From: Saprospiraceae bacterium
Lineage (GTDB): Bacteria; Bacteroidota; Bacteroidia; Chitinophagales; Saprospiraceae
Direction of reading: 5' to 3'
NCBI GenBank assembly: GCA_016715245.1
Contig: JADKAS010000004.1
Location: 186,001-250,000, forward strand
Length of the DNA stretch: 64,000 nt
This document shows positions 43,633 to 51,565 of the stretch, piece after piece. Under the pieces are notes generated by a model that had not been told where the DNA came from, ran no database searches, and worked only from the letters and a program-made list of their open reading frames with translations. Position 1 is the first letter of the stretch, and each line of letters starts with the position of its first letter. Position numbers and translations under genes: made by a program.

Positions 43633-45798
43633 ATGAACCTGTTTGATAAACAAATCATTTATTCATTGACCAAAATAGAAAATCTGTTTTTGATTTGTTT
43701 ATTATGTTTATTTGTTTTGCAGGCAAATTCTCAAAATGTAAATCAGATAAAAAAACATATAAAAGTAAAGGATTATTCAACTGCCCTGACTATGATGGCG
43801 AATAGTTCTAAGGTTGAAAAAAATCCTGATCTTTTACTTCTTCGTGCCGTCTGTAATTATCATCTTGATAAAATTGAACAATGTCTCGAAGATTTAAAAA
43901 AACAGGAATCTTTCAAAACCGGTGATATAGATGTTCCTAAATATTTGGGTCTTGCTCATATTAAAATATTAAAATATTCGGATGGAGCTGCATTTTTGAA
44001 ACGCTACCTGAGTTTAATAGACCATAAACATGATGACTTTTTGCCCATGATTGAAGAAGTCCGAAGATGTGGTTTTGCCCTCGAAATTTTAAAAACCCCT
44101 CAGGTTGCATTTGTCGAAAATCTGGGCAGTATTATTAATACACCTGAAGAAGAAACAAAACCTGTATACAGTCCGAATTTTCAGGAGAGGGTTTATTTTT
44201 CTTCCGCACGACCGGGTAGTACCGGGGGCAAAAGAAATTTTGCCGGATTACTCGATGAAAAAAATGGATTTTATTCCGCAGATATGTATTACAGTGATTA
44301 TATAAACGGAAATTGGTCAGAACCAACTACATTTTTGCCTTTGCTGAATACACCTAAAACCGATATAGTCCTTGATTTCAACAATGAAGGAAATGTACTT
44401 TTTTATGGGACAAAACAGAACAACGATCTGTTTGAGTATTATACAGATACTTTTACAATAGAATATAATTATGAAAAACTTCCTTCTAAAACTGGCTTTC
44501 CTGTGAACGGCCAAAAAGGAGACAAAGATTTATTTCTATTTAGCGATAGTCTTATATTTTTTTCTTCGAAACAATTGGAAGGATTTGGCGGCTATGACAT
44601 TTTTTACAGTCGCTTTCAAAACGGCGCTTGGGAAAAACCTGTAAATTTTGGACCTGAAATTAACAGCTCCTATGATGACATCTCACCTTTTCTTACAAAA
44701 AGTGGTAATATTTTATATTTCTCCTCAAACCGAATGGAGGGACTGGGTGGAATGGATATCTTTAAAGCTGTATTCAACACGACAAAAAATGAATGGTCAT
44801 CTCTTTACAATTTAGGATTTCCTGTAAATTCTCCCTGGGATGAAACCGGTACAGTCATTTCACCCGACGGGATGAATGCCATTTATTCAAGCAATAAGGC
44901 CGGAGGCTTCGGAAAATCAGATTTATATACTTTATATTTTAAAGAACAGGAACTTGATCAATTACTATTTGCAGAATCCCCTGCCTTTATGGGTATTTAT
45001 ACAGATTCGATACGGATATCGAGATCAAAACAAGAAAATAAAATAGCTAAAGTTGATTTATTACTTAAACCCTTATTGTATTTGTCCAATGAAGATGTAC
45101 TATCTCCTGCCAATCTAACCATAACCACAAAACTGGCTGAAAATATGCTTGTTTTTCCCGACGTACATCTCATTATTTATTGCCATAGTTTTCAGGAAAC
45201 CAGCAGAGATATAGATCTATACCTTTCTTTAAAAAGAGCAGAAACAGTCGGTGATTTTTTTATTAAGAAAGGAATTGCACCAGAAAGAATTACCTTAAAG
45301 GCTTGTGGTGCATCTTATCCTGTCGCTACACCCTTTATTAATGGAATTAAATCCAGTATTGCAGAAAAAAACAACAAAAGAATTGAATTCAGAATGATTG
45401 AAACGAATCCTAATTTTAATGTAATGTATTCCGATTTAAGTATTCCGGAATCCTTTCTTGACGAAAAATATAGTTTTTTTAAGCAGTCAGAAGACACCCT
45501 TGTTTTTCGCTTGCTTATAGCTCAAAGTCAGCAAATCTTTCGAAACGAAGTATTAAATATATTTGATGATATTATCATTGAAAAAACAGGCTTTTCAGAT
45601 AATAACCACTATCTGCTTGGAAATTTTAGCACTTATAAAGAGGCACTTTCCATTAAAAATGAATTGTTGGACAAATACAATATTTCTGCAAAAATGATTC
45701 CGTATTTCAAAGGCAAAAGATTGGAAAGAGAAGATTTTGCTGTTAAAATAATTGAATTACCAGAGCTTTTGTTGTTTGTCAAAAACGAAGATTACTAA
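43633..45798 (+). CDS. TPR / PD40 propeller / OmpA-C / SPOR-like envelope protein
   Basis: From ATG 43633 (4 bases after the E2 stop) the protein has 721 residues; the ATG at 43597 overlaps E2 and is less likely. It starts with a signal peptide (LFLICLLCLFVLQANSQ), then TPR-like helices (about 25-130) and PD40 blades (IFFSSKQLEGFGGYDIFYS, LYFSSNRMEGLGGMDIFKA, AIYSSNKAGGFGKSDLYTL). An OmpA-like peptidoglycan-binding domain follows at about 480-600 (LSLKRAETVGDFFIKKGI, NKRIEFRM). The last 70 residues look like a SPOR domain (YLLGNFSTYKEALSIKNEL). This architecture resembles PorE and related T9SS or gliding envelope proteins. It is probably anchored to peptidoglycan. Confidence 0.8.
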   Translation: MNLFDKQIIYSLTKIENLFLICLLCLFVLQANSQNVNQIKKHIKVKDYSTALTMMANSSKVEKNPDLLLLRAVCNYHLDKIEQCLEDLKKQESFKTGDIDVPKYLGLAHIKILKYSDGAAFLKRYLSLIDHKHDDFLPMIEEVRRCGFALEILKTPQVAFVENLGSIINTPEEETKPVYSPNFQERVYFSSARPGSTGGKRNFAGLLDEKNGFYSADMYYSDYINGNWSEPTTFLPLLNTPKTDIVLDFNNEGNVLFYGTKQNNDLFEYYTDTFTIEYNYEKLPSKTGFPVNGQKGDKDLFLFSDSLIFFSSKQLEGFGGYDIFYSRFQNGAWEKPVNFGPEINSSYDDISPFLTKSGNILYFSSNRMEGLGGMDIFKAVFNTTKNEWSSLYNLGFPVNSPWDETGTVISPDGMNAIYSSNKAGGFGKSDLYTLYFKEQELDQLLFAESPAFMGIYTDSIRISRSKQENKIAKVDLLLKPLLYLSNEDVLSPANLTITTKLAENMLVFPDVHLIIYCHSFQETSRDIDLYLSLKRAETVGDFFIKKGIAPERITLKACGASYPVATPFINGIKSSIAEKNNKRIEFRMIETNPNFNVMYSDLSIPESFLDEKYSFFKQSEDTLVFRLLIAQSQQIFRNEVLNIFDDIIIEKTGFSDNNHYLLGNFSTYKEALSIKNELLDKYNISAKMIPYFKGKRLEREDFAVKIIELPELLLFVKNEDY

Positions 45799-45811
45799 CC
45801 AACCAATAAGG

Positions 45812-46396
45812 TTATTTGATGAGTTTCTGATGAATCTCCCAAATCTGCGGAATCAATGCTTTTTCACCACTGTTGTTTACTATAAAATCTGCATGTTTGA
45901 TTTTTTCTTCTTCAGGAAGCTGATTTTGCAACCTTTTCTGAATAACTTCAATGGTGGTTTTATCTCTTTTTTGAATTCTCTGAATCCTTATTTTTTCAGG
46001 ACAGGTTACTACAATAAGTTTTTCAAATCTTTTGAAAGACCCGTTTTCCACCAAAAGAGCTGCTTCATTGAGAATATAAGGTGCTTTATCTTTGTGTGCA
46101 ATATAAAAATTTTCAAAATCATGATGCACTGCAGGGTGCACAATAGCATTCAAGGATTCAAGTAATCTTTTATCCGTAAAAACTTTTGACGCAATAAAAG
46201 TCCTGTCGGGACGACCATTTTTGTAATATGCTTTTTCACCTAATAGAATTTTAATTTTCATTTTAACTTCTTTATTTGAAATTAAAATTTTTTTAGCCAT
46301 CACATCAGCATAATACACGGGGACGCCCATACTTTCAAAAATGCTGCACACTGTTGTTTTCCCGGAGCCCATTCCACCTGTTATACCTATTTTCAT
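45812..46396 (-). CDS. coaE: Dephospho-CoA kinase
   Basis: Last step of CoA synthesis: ATP-dependent 3'-phosphorylation of dephospho-CoA. The 194-residue protein has the P-loop TGGMGSGKTT at about residues 6-15, YYADVMAKK, the lid region and VTCPEKIRIQRIQKRD. It is the last gene of the recR operon, 18 bases after the M20 peptidase gene, and convergent with the OmpA-family gene. Confidence 0.95.
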   Translation of the reverse strand: MKIGITGGMGSGKTTVCSIFESMGVPVYYADVMAKKILISNKEVKMKIKILLGEKAYYKNGRPDRTFIASKVFTDKRLLESLNAIVHPAVHHDFENFYIAHKDKAPYILNEAALLVENGSFKRFEKLIVVTCPEKIRIQRIQKRDKTTIEVIQKRLQNQLPEEEKIKHADFIVNNSGEKALIPQIWEIHQKLIK

Positions 46397-46414
46397 ATTT
46401 CAAACAAGTTTTAT

Positions 46415-47623
46415 TTATTCACTCATGTCATTAATTCGACATAAAGCCACCCAGGCCATTAGACCTGACCCGACTCGTAAAGCATCAGCATCGACATCAA
46501 AGTTGGAGGTATGAACGGGAGAGACAATTCCTTTGCTTTTATTACCGGTACCCAAACGATAAAAAGTGGCAGGCAGATGTTGTGAAAAAAAAGAAAAGTC
46601 TTCCGAGGTCATACGCAATGGCAATTCTTCAACATGTTTTTCTCCAAGATAATGACAAGCATCCGATTTGACTTTTTTTGTAAGTTCCGGTTCATTTATA
46701 AGACATGGATAACCGGTTTCAATTCTGACTTCACAAATTCCTCCAAAAGAGGCAACCGTTTCTTCAACAATCTGCACTATACGGGCATGAGCCTTTTTGC
46801 GCCATTTTTCATCCATAGTCCTGAACGTACCTTCGATAAAAACTTTATCCGGAATCACATTGGTAGCCCCTCCGTCACTGTTGAATTTTCCGAAACTAAG
46901 AACAGAAGGAACGGCAGGTGGAGCGTTTCTGGATACAATTTGCTGAAGATTCACCAATACCTGACTTGCCATCAATATCGTGTCAACACATTCATGAGGC
47001 ATGGCAGCATGGCCACCTTTCCCCTGCACCGTTATATAAATTTCATCAGCAGATGCCATATACAAACCTGACCTGACACCCACATTTCCTGTTTCCATTG
47101 AAGGGTAAACGTGTTGAGCAATAATTGCATTCAATTGATATTTTTCAATGACACCCTCCTTTATCATTATGCCGGCACCCCCCGGAAGTTTTTCTTCTCC
47201 AGGTTGAAAAATCAAAACAATATTTCCTTTGATAAACTTTTTTACACTTTGTAAAATCATGGCAGCTCCCAATAAACAAGAAGTGTGTACGTCGTGGCCA
47301 CATGCATGCATGACACCCGGATTTCTGGATTTGTAGAATGTGTCACTACTTTCCTGAATGGGTAAGGCATCCATATCTCCTCTTAAACCCAGATTTTTCC
47401 CAGGATTTTCCCCTTCAATTACAGCGACAATTCCATATCCTGCCCAACCGGTGGTAAATGGTATTTGACAGGATGTAAGTACCCCGGCGATATAGGAAGA
47501 AGTCTCTTTTTCCTGAAATGATAATTCAGGATACATATGAAGATGTTCTCTTATCTTCAAAACATCTTTATGAATTTCTTTTGCTTTGTTCTGAATCAAA
47601 GTCAATGTCTGACTATTTTCCAT
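46415..47623 (-). CDS. M20 family amidohydrolase (IAA-amino-acid hydrolase / hippurate hydrolase type)
   Basis: The 402-residue metallo-hydrolase cleaves N-acyl or N-amino-acid conjugates. Metal and catalytic residues are visible in GDMDALPI, HACGHDVHTS (about 108-117), FQPGEE and MTSEDFSFF, with the dimerisation domain between. No signal peptide. Its start overlaps the end of the glycosyltransferase gene by 11 bases, showing translational coupling. Substrate unknown. Confidence 0.92.
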   Translation of the reverse strand: MENSQTLTLIQNKAKEIHKDVLKIREHLHMYPELSFQEKETSSYIAGVLTSCQIPFTTGWAGYGIVAVIEGENPGKNLGLRGDMDALPIQESSDTFYKSRNPGVMHACGHDVHTSCLLGAAMILQSVKKFIKGNIVLIFQPGEEKLPGGAGIMIKEGVIEKYQLNAIIAQHVYPSMETGNVGVRSGLYMASADEIYITVQGKGGHAAMPHECVDTILMASQVLVNLQQIVSRNAPPAVPSVLSFGKFNSDGGATNVIPDKVFIEGTFRTMDEKWRKKAHARIVQIVEETVASFGGICEVRIETGYPCLINEPELTKKVKSDACHYLGEKHVEELPLRMTSEDFSFFSQHLPATFYRLGTGNKSKGIVSPVHTSNFDVDADALRVGSGLMAWVALCRINDMSE

Positions 47624-49556
47624 GTAAATTGTTTATATTTGAAAAAACTATGGCAATATCTGAAAAGGGTGAATACTGTTTCGCATATTCTACATTTTCA
47701 TTTTTAAAATGTCCTTCCTGGTACATAAAATATTTTTTTGACAGAGGATAAGATATAACTGCCTTAGGCAATTCCGGTAAAAATTTATAATCTGACGGGT
47801 CTCCGCCATAACCTACCCAAGTTTTTTTCTGAATCAGCACCAAAAAAATATTTTTTATAGCTTGTTTTGAAAAAACATTTAATATAAATATTAAAGGAAA
47901 AAAAACAATAAAAACGAAACATAAAAAGATATCTGTCAACCACTTTGTCCTTTTCCACAGACTGTCCATCAGTGGAAATCTGATCTCGAGACTATAGAGC
48001 TCTTCCCCCGGCACTTTTCTTCCTATTATACCCAGACTTTCATCGCCTGCAATCTTAAATTCAATGTCATGGTGTAAGGTAGTCATATATTCCATGATGT
48101 CTTTTATGGGAAGACTTTTACTGCTGAAAATCAAGTGGTCCGCTTTTAAATACCGAACCGTTTTTTCAAGGTTGCTGATATGATTTGAATAATAAGGGTC
48201 TGAGGTATCACTTCCTGGATTAATGACATATATATCTCCTTCATTAGTTCTGCTTCTTGTCAATAGTTCTTTTAATTTTTCTGCATCTTCTTTAAGGGCG
48301 ACAATCATGGTAGTTTCACTTTTATTTTCCTTTTTTTGCAAAAAATAAAATAATAATTCACTGACCATGATGTAGATAAAAGTAGCAAAACTACCTATAA
48401 TGATAAGTGCCCTGCTTGTTCTGTACGCTTCAGGTTCCAGCGCATACACCATTAAAATTCCCAAAAGACCTGATAAAACCCCGTAAAATAATAACAAACG
48501 GTTGTATTTTTTGTCATATCTTCCAAAAAACCAAAGACTGAATATCCATATTAAGGTATAAATCACGATGTTGACGTGTATGAAAGTACCCTGATAATAA
48601 TCCGGATCTCCGAAATAATAGGATGCCCATTGTGATTTGATAAAATGTAAAGAACCCCAGATTACAAAAACGTCCAGTATAATTTTACTCAGGACAAGTA
48701 AAAATTTTGATACGAGACTTAAAAATGCACGGATTTGTATAGCTATTAATATAAACCAGCGAAAGATCAACGACCTCTTTCCTGTATAATGTTTGTTTAC
48801 ATAAAGAGACATAGCTCCATAAAATGTTTTTACATATTGAAGTGACGCTTTTTTTGTGCTCTCTCCTTTAAAATGTATAATACTTGTTTCCGGAAAATAA
48901 ATGACTTTATACCCCGCCTGACCTATTCTGAAAGAAAGATCAATATCTTCCCCATACATAAAAAACCTTTCATCAAGGAGTCCGGTTTTATCGAGTGTTT
49001 TTTTGCGTAAAAACATAAATGCCCCACACAAAACCTCAATTTCTGCAATTTGATTTTCGTCAAGATATCCCAGATTATAACCACTGAAAACAGGGGACGA
49101 AGGAAATAATTTTGAGAGATAAGTCAACTTACAAAAAGAATTCCAAAGGTCTGGTATTTTGCGTTTGGATTCAGGTAAAAATTGACCATTACCATCTATC
49201 ATTCTCACACCAAGAGCACCGGCTTCCTGATGTTTTTCCATGTACTGAAAACACTTATATAAGGTGTCTTCTTCCAGAATTGTATCCGGATTCAACAAAA
49301 GGACATATCTGGCGTCAATTAATGGTATTGCCTGATTATTGGCTTTCGAAAAACCGACATTATTGTGGTTTTCAATCAATTCTACTTCAGGAAATTCCCT
49401 TTTTAAAAGTGTAACTGCCCCATCTACCGAAGCATTATCAACAACCCAGGTTTTTATACTGAGGCCATTTAAAGCTGATTTCCTGACTGATTGCAGGCAT
49501 TGTACAAGGAAATGTCTTACATTGTAATTGACAATAACAATGCCTATATCATACAT
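47613..49556 (-). CDS. GT2 glycosyltransferase fused to a membrane region resembling a polyprenyl-phosphate sugar transferase
   Basis: The 647-residue protein begins with a GT2 domain (about 1-260): VIVNYNVRHFL, VVDNASVDGAV, NNVGFSKANNQA, LLLNPDT (DxD-equivalent) and FFMYGEDIDLSFRI. Helices follow at about 265-400, then a cytoplasmic nucleotide-binding-like stretch (about 415-530) and a helix preceded by WKRTKWLTDIFLCFVF. This last part looks like the N-terminal half of a WbaP/WcaJ-type sugar-phosphate transferase but lacks its catalytic core. It probably adds a sugar to a lipid-linked glycan. It lies 9 bases after recR and overlaps the M20 gene. Confidence 0.8.
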   Translation of the reverse strand: MYDIGIVIVNYNVRHFLVQCLQSVRKSALNGLSIKTWVVDNASVDGAVTLLKREFPEVELIENHNNVGFSKANNQAIPLIDARYVLLLNPDTILEEDTLYKCFQYMEKHQEAGALGVRMIDGNGQFLPESKRKIPDLWNSFCKLTYLSKLFPSSPVFSGYNLGYLDENQIAEIEVLCGAFMFLRKKTLDKTGLLDERFFMYGEDIDLSFRIGQAGYKVIYFPETSIIHFKGESTKKASLQYVKTFYGAMSLYVNKHYTGKRSLIFRWFILIAIQIRAFLSLVSKFLLVLSKIILDVFVIWGSLHFIKSQWASYYFGDPDYYQGTFIHVNIVIYTLIWIFSLWFFGRYDKKYNRLLLFYGVLSGLLGILMVYALEPEAYRTSRALIIIGSFATFIYIMVSELLFYFLQKKENKSETTMIVALKEDAEKLKELLTRSRTNEGDIYVINPGSDTSDPYYSNHISNLEKTVRYLKADHLIFSSKSLPIKDIMEYMTTLHHDIEFKIAGDESLGIIGRKVPGEELYSLEIRFPLMDSLWKRTKWLTDIFLCFVFIVFFPLIFILNVFSKQAIKNIFLVLIQKKTWVGYGGDPSDYKFLPELPKAVISYPLSKKYFMYQEGHFKNENVEYAKQYSPFSDIAIVFSNINNLHGK

Positions 49557-49565
49557 AAGCCTGAA

Positions 49566-50177
49566 TTAAATTTCAGCATGATAAGGCAGTCTTGCCATAA
49601 TTGACCTGCCTAAAGTCAGTTCATCTGCGTATTCAAGTTCTCCGCCAAAAGAAATACCCCTTGCAATGACGGAAACCTTTACCGGAGCTTCCTTTAATAA
49701 TTTTGATATATAATAGATGGTCGTTTCTCCCTCTATTGTAGGGCTGATGGCCATGATGATTTCATCAATTTCTTTCGTTTGAATACGTGATATAAGCGCA
49801 TCAATATTCAAATCATTGGGTCCAATACCTTCTAATGGTGAAATAACACCGCCCAAAACGTGGTACATACCGTTAAACTGGTTGGTCTCTTCTATGGCCA
49901 TAACATCTCTGGCGGATTCTACCACACAGATGATTTTGTGGCGTCTGGAATCATTTTGACAAATACCACATACTTCAGTATCGGAAAGATTAAAACATTT
50001 TTTACAGGTTTTAATGTCGTTGTGCAAAACCGTCAAAGCCTCTGCAATTTTTAGCGATTTCTGATGTTTATCAGCCGATAAATGTAAGGCCAAACGCAAT
50101 GCGGTTTTTTTCCCTATTCCCGGCAAGCCTGAAAGCGCCATTACAGCGTCTTCCAAAATTTTTGATGAAAACTGCAT
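49566..50177 (-). CDS. recR: Recombination protein RecR
   Basis: RecR works with RecF/RecO in loading RecA at gaps. The 203-residue protein has an N-terminal helix-hairpin-helix (LSGLPGIGKKTALRLALHL), a zinc finger (CKKCFNLSDTEVCGIC at about 57-72) and a Toprim domain (CVVESARDVMAIE, YHVLGGVISPLEGIGP). First gene of a minus-strand operon with the glycosyltransferase, M20 hydrolase and coaE. Confidence 0.97.
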   Translation of the reverse strand: MQFSSKILEDAVMALSGLPGIGKKTALRLALHLSADKHQKSLKIAEALTVLHNDIKTCKKCFNLSDTEVCGICQNDSRRHKIICVVESARDVMAIEETNQFNGMYHVLGGVISPLEGIGPNDLNIDALISRIQTKEIDEIIMAISPTIEGETTIYYISKLLKEAPVKVSVIARGISFGGELEYADELTLGRSIMARLPYHAEI

Positions 50178-50195
50178 ATCGGATTAAATATAGTG

Positions 50196-50203
50196 CAAAA
50201 ATA
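50196..50203 (-). promoter_or_regulatory. Putative -7 element for the recR operon
   Basis: TATTTTTG on the minus strand, 18 bases before the ATG at 50177. It lies inside an inverted repeat, TATCGGAT (50177-50184) and ATCCGATA (50210-50217). No -33 TTG at standard distance. Confidence 0.45.
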
Positions 50204-50432
50204 AAAAATATCCGATATTATACACCAGACATCTTGAAGAAAGATTATCAGATACGTTAAATATTAAAAAGAAAATAATGTTTACATTATAATTAGCTCA
50301 ATCCTCTCCAAAAAAAAATCATAGGGTACAGAATACATTATTTTGGTGTTTCGTCTGTAATCTGAATTAATTTTTTCCACAAAACCAGAAAAATGTGATA
50401 AGTTTACCATTGAGTTTCAAGTAAAACATTCA

Positions 50433-51056
50433 ATGGAAAAGAAAGAAATCATCGCTAAAATATCCTTTTTAGGAATTGAACTGGCAGAAAAGGTAATACA
50501 GGATTCTGACATAAAAGAAATTGCTCCCGGTATAGAAATACTGAAAGAGCTGCAATATGTCAATTACATTCCCATAGTACTCGAAGGATTGGTAAAAGTA
50601 TATTCCAAATTTGAAGAAAGAGAATTGCTGCTTTATTATATACAACCTTCTGAAAGTTGTGTGATGTCATTTTCAGCTGTTCTTCAGAATCAGCCGAGTA
50701 AAGTATTTGCTGTAACAGAAAAAAAATCTACCATACTGTTAATGCCGGCATCAAGACTTCCTTTCTGGTTACAATCATTTCCCGCAATTCATAAACTTTT
50801 TTTCAGAGAGTACGATAAAAGATACACTGATTTACTGGAAACCATTCATCAGGTACTTTTTAATAACATGGATAAAAGAGTTATTGAATATCTTGTAATG
50901 AAAAGTAAAATTACAGGTGAAAAAAAACTAGGATATTCACCGACTAAAATAGCAGGAGAATTAGGGACTGTAAGGGAAGTTATAAGCAGAGTCATCAAAA
51001 AACTCGAGGAGGATGGAAAAGTAAAGATTGAAAAAAATATAATAGAAATTGTTTGA
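50433..51056 (+). CDS. Crp/Fnr-family transcriptional regulator
   Basis: The 207-residue protein has a cyclic-nucleotide-binding-type beta-roll (about 25-115) and a C-terminal winged helix (about 145-205) with the recognition helix in GELGTVREVISRVIKKLEEDG. There is no N-terminal FNR Cys cluster, and the cAMP-contact residues are not evident, so the effector is unknown. Directly after the stop comes a palindrome of CRP type and then the DUF2892 gene, suggesting that this regulator controls its neighbour. Confidence 0.9.
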   Translation: MEKKEIIAKISFLGIELAEKVIQDSDIKEIAPGIEILKELQYVNYIPIVLEGLVKVYSKFEERELLLYYIQPSESCVMSFSAVLQNQPSKVFAVTEKKSTILLMPASRLPFWLQSFPAIHKLFFREYDKRYTDLLETIHQVLFNNMDKRVIEYLVMKSKITGEKKLGYSPTKIAGELGTVREVISRVIKKLEEDGKVKIEKNIIEIV

Positions 51057-51075
51057 GCGTGATATTGGTCACGCT
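51056..51075 (+). promoter_or_regulatory. CRP/FNR-type operator upstream of the DUF2892 gene
   Basis: AGCGTGA-N6-TCACGCT is a perfect 7-bp inverted repeat with the TGA-N6-TCA core of CRP-family sites. Its centre (51065.5) is about 43 bases upstream of the predicted transcription start, the class II activator position. No T-run follows, so a terminator is unlikely. Confidence 0.55.
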
Positions 51076-51094
51076 AAGAAAATCTAATAAGCCT

Positions 51095-51102
51095 TATCTT
51101 TG
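51095..51102 (+). promoter_or_regulatory. -7 element of the DUF2892 gene
   Basis: TATCTTTG is a perfect TAnnTTTG. No -33 TTG lies 18-23 bases upstream, as expected if an activator bound at 51056-51075 substitutes for it. Leader about 50 bases. Confidence 0.55.
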
Positions 51103-51159
51103 TATGGTTGGAATGAAAAAATTCATTCACTATTTTAATTAATGTAAAATTTTAATATC

Positions 51160-51366
51160 ATGAAAGCAAATATGGGAAGTACTGACAAAATCATCAGAAT
51201 TATTATTGCAGTGGTCATTGCAGCACTTTATTTTGGAAATATCATTACCGGTACTCTTGGATTGGTATTATTGGTTCTTGCAGGGGTATTTGTTCTTACC
51301 AGTGTTATAAGTTTTTGCCCACTTTATGCACCTTTTGGTATCAGTACATGTAATACAAAACAATAA
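51160..51366 (+). CDS. Small DUF2892 (YgaP-type) inner-membrane protein
   Basis: The 68-residue protein opens with NMGSTDKIIRIIIAV and contains two hydrophobic helices (about 10-28 and 30-50), followed by FCPLYAPFGIST with one Cys in the helix end and another near the C-terminus. This is the DUF2892 pattern, found alone or attached to rhodanese domains in YgaP. In Bacteroidota such genes are often beside Crp/Fnr regulators, as here. Function not known; a role in sulfur or redox handling has been suggested for relatives. Confidence 0.85.
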   Translation: MKANMGSTDKIIRIIIAVVIAALYFGNIITGTLGLVLLVLAGVFVLTSVISFCPLYAPFGISTCNTKQ

Positions 51367-51565
51367 TCTCTTTTTGTATCCCAATAAATACCCGGGGTGA
51401 ATTTGTTAAGAATACTTTTGCACCCCTGACATTTATTATTAAACATCAAAAATGGTTTCAAATTATTTCGTAATAAATTTACGGTATTAAAAAGAGAATG
51501 TGAGAAATTTAGTTAATTTCGTTTGAAATTATTAATTTCGCACCTCTTTTTTTAAAATTCAGGTA

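Noticed and set aside
50405..50420. TGTGATAAGTTTACCA upstream of the Crp/Fnr gene as an autoregulatory CRP site
   Set aside because: Only the left half matches the TGTGA core; the right half does not mirror it, unlike the clear palindrome at 51056.
51394..51426. Inverted repeat GGGGTG / CACCCC downstream of the DUF2892 gene as a terminator
   Set aside because: Six-base arms, a 21-base loop and no T-run; it also contains a TAnnTTTG box, so its role is unclear and may be chance.
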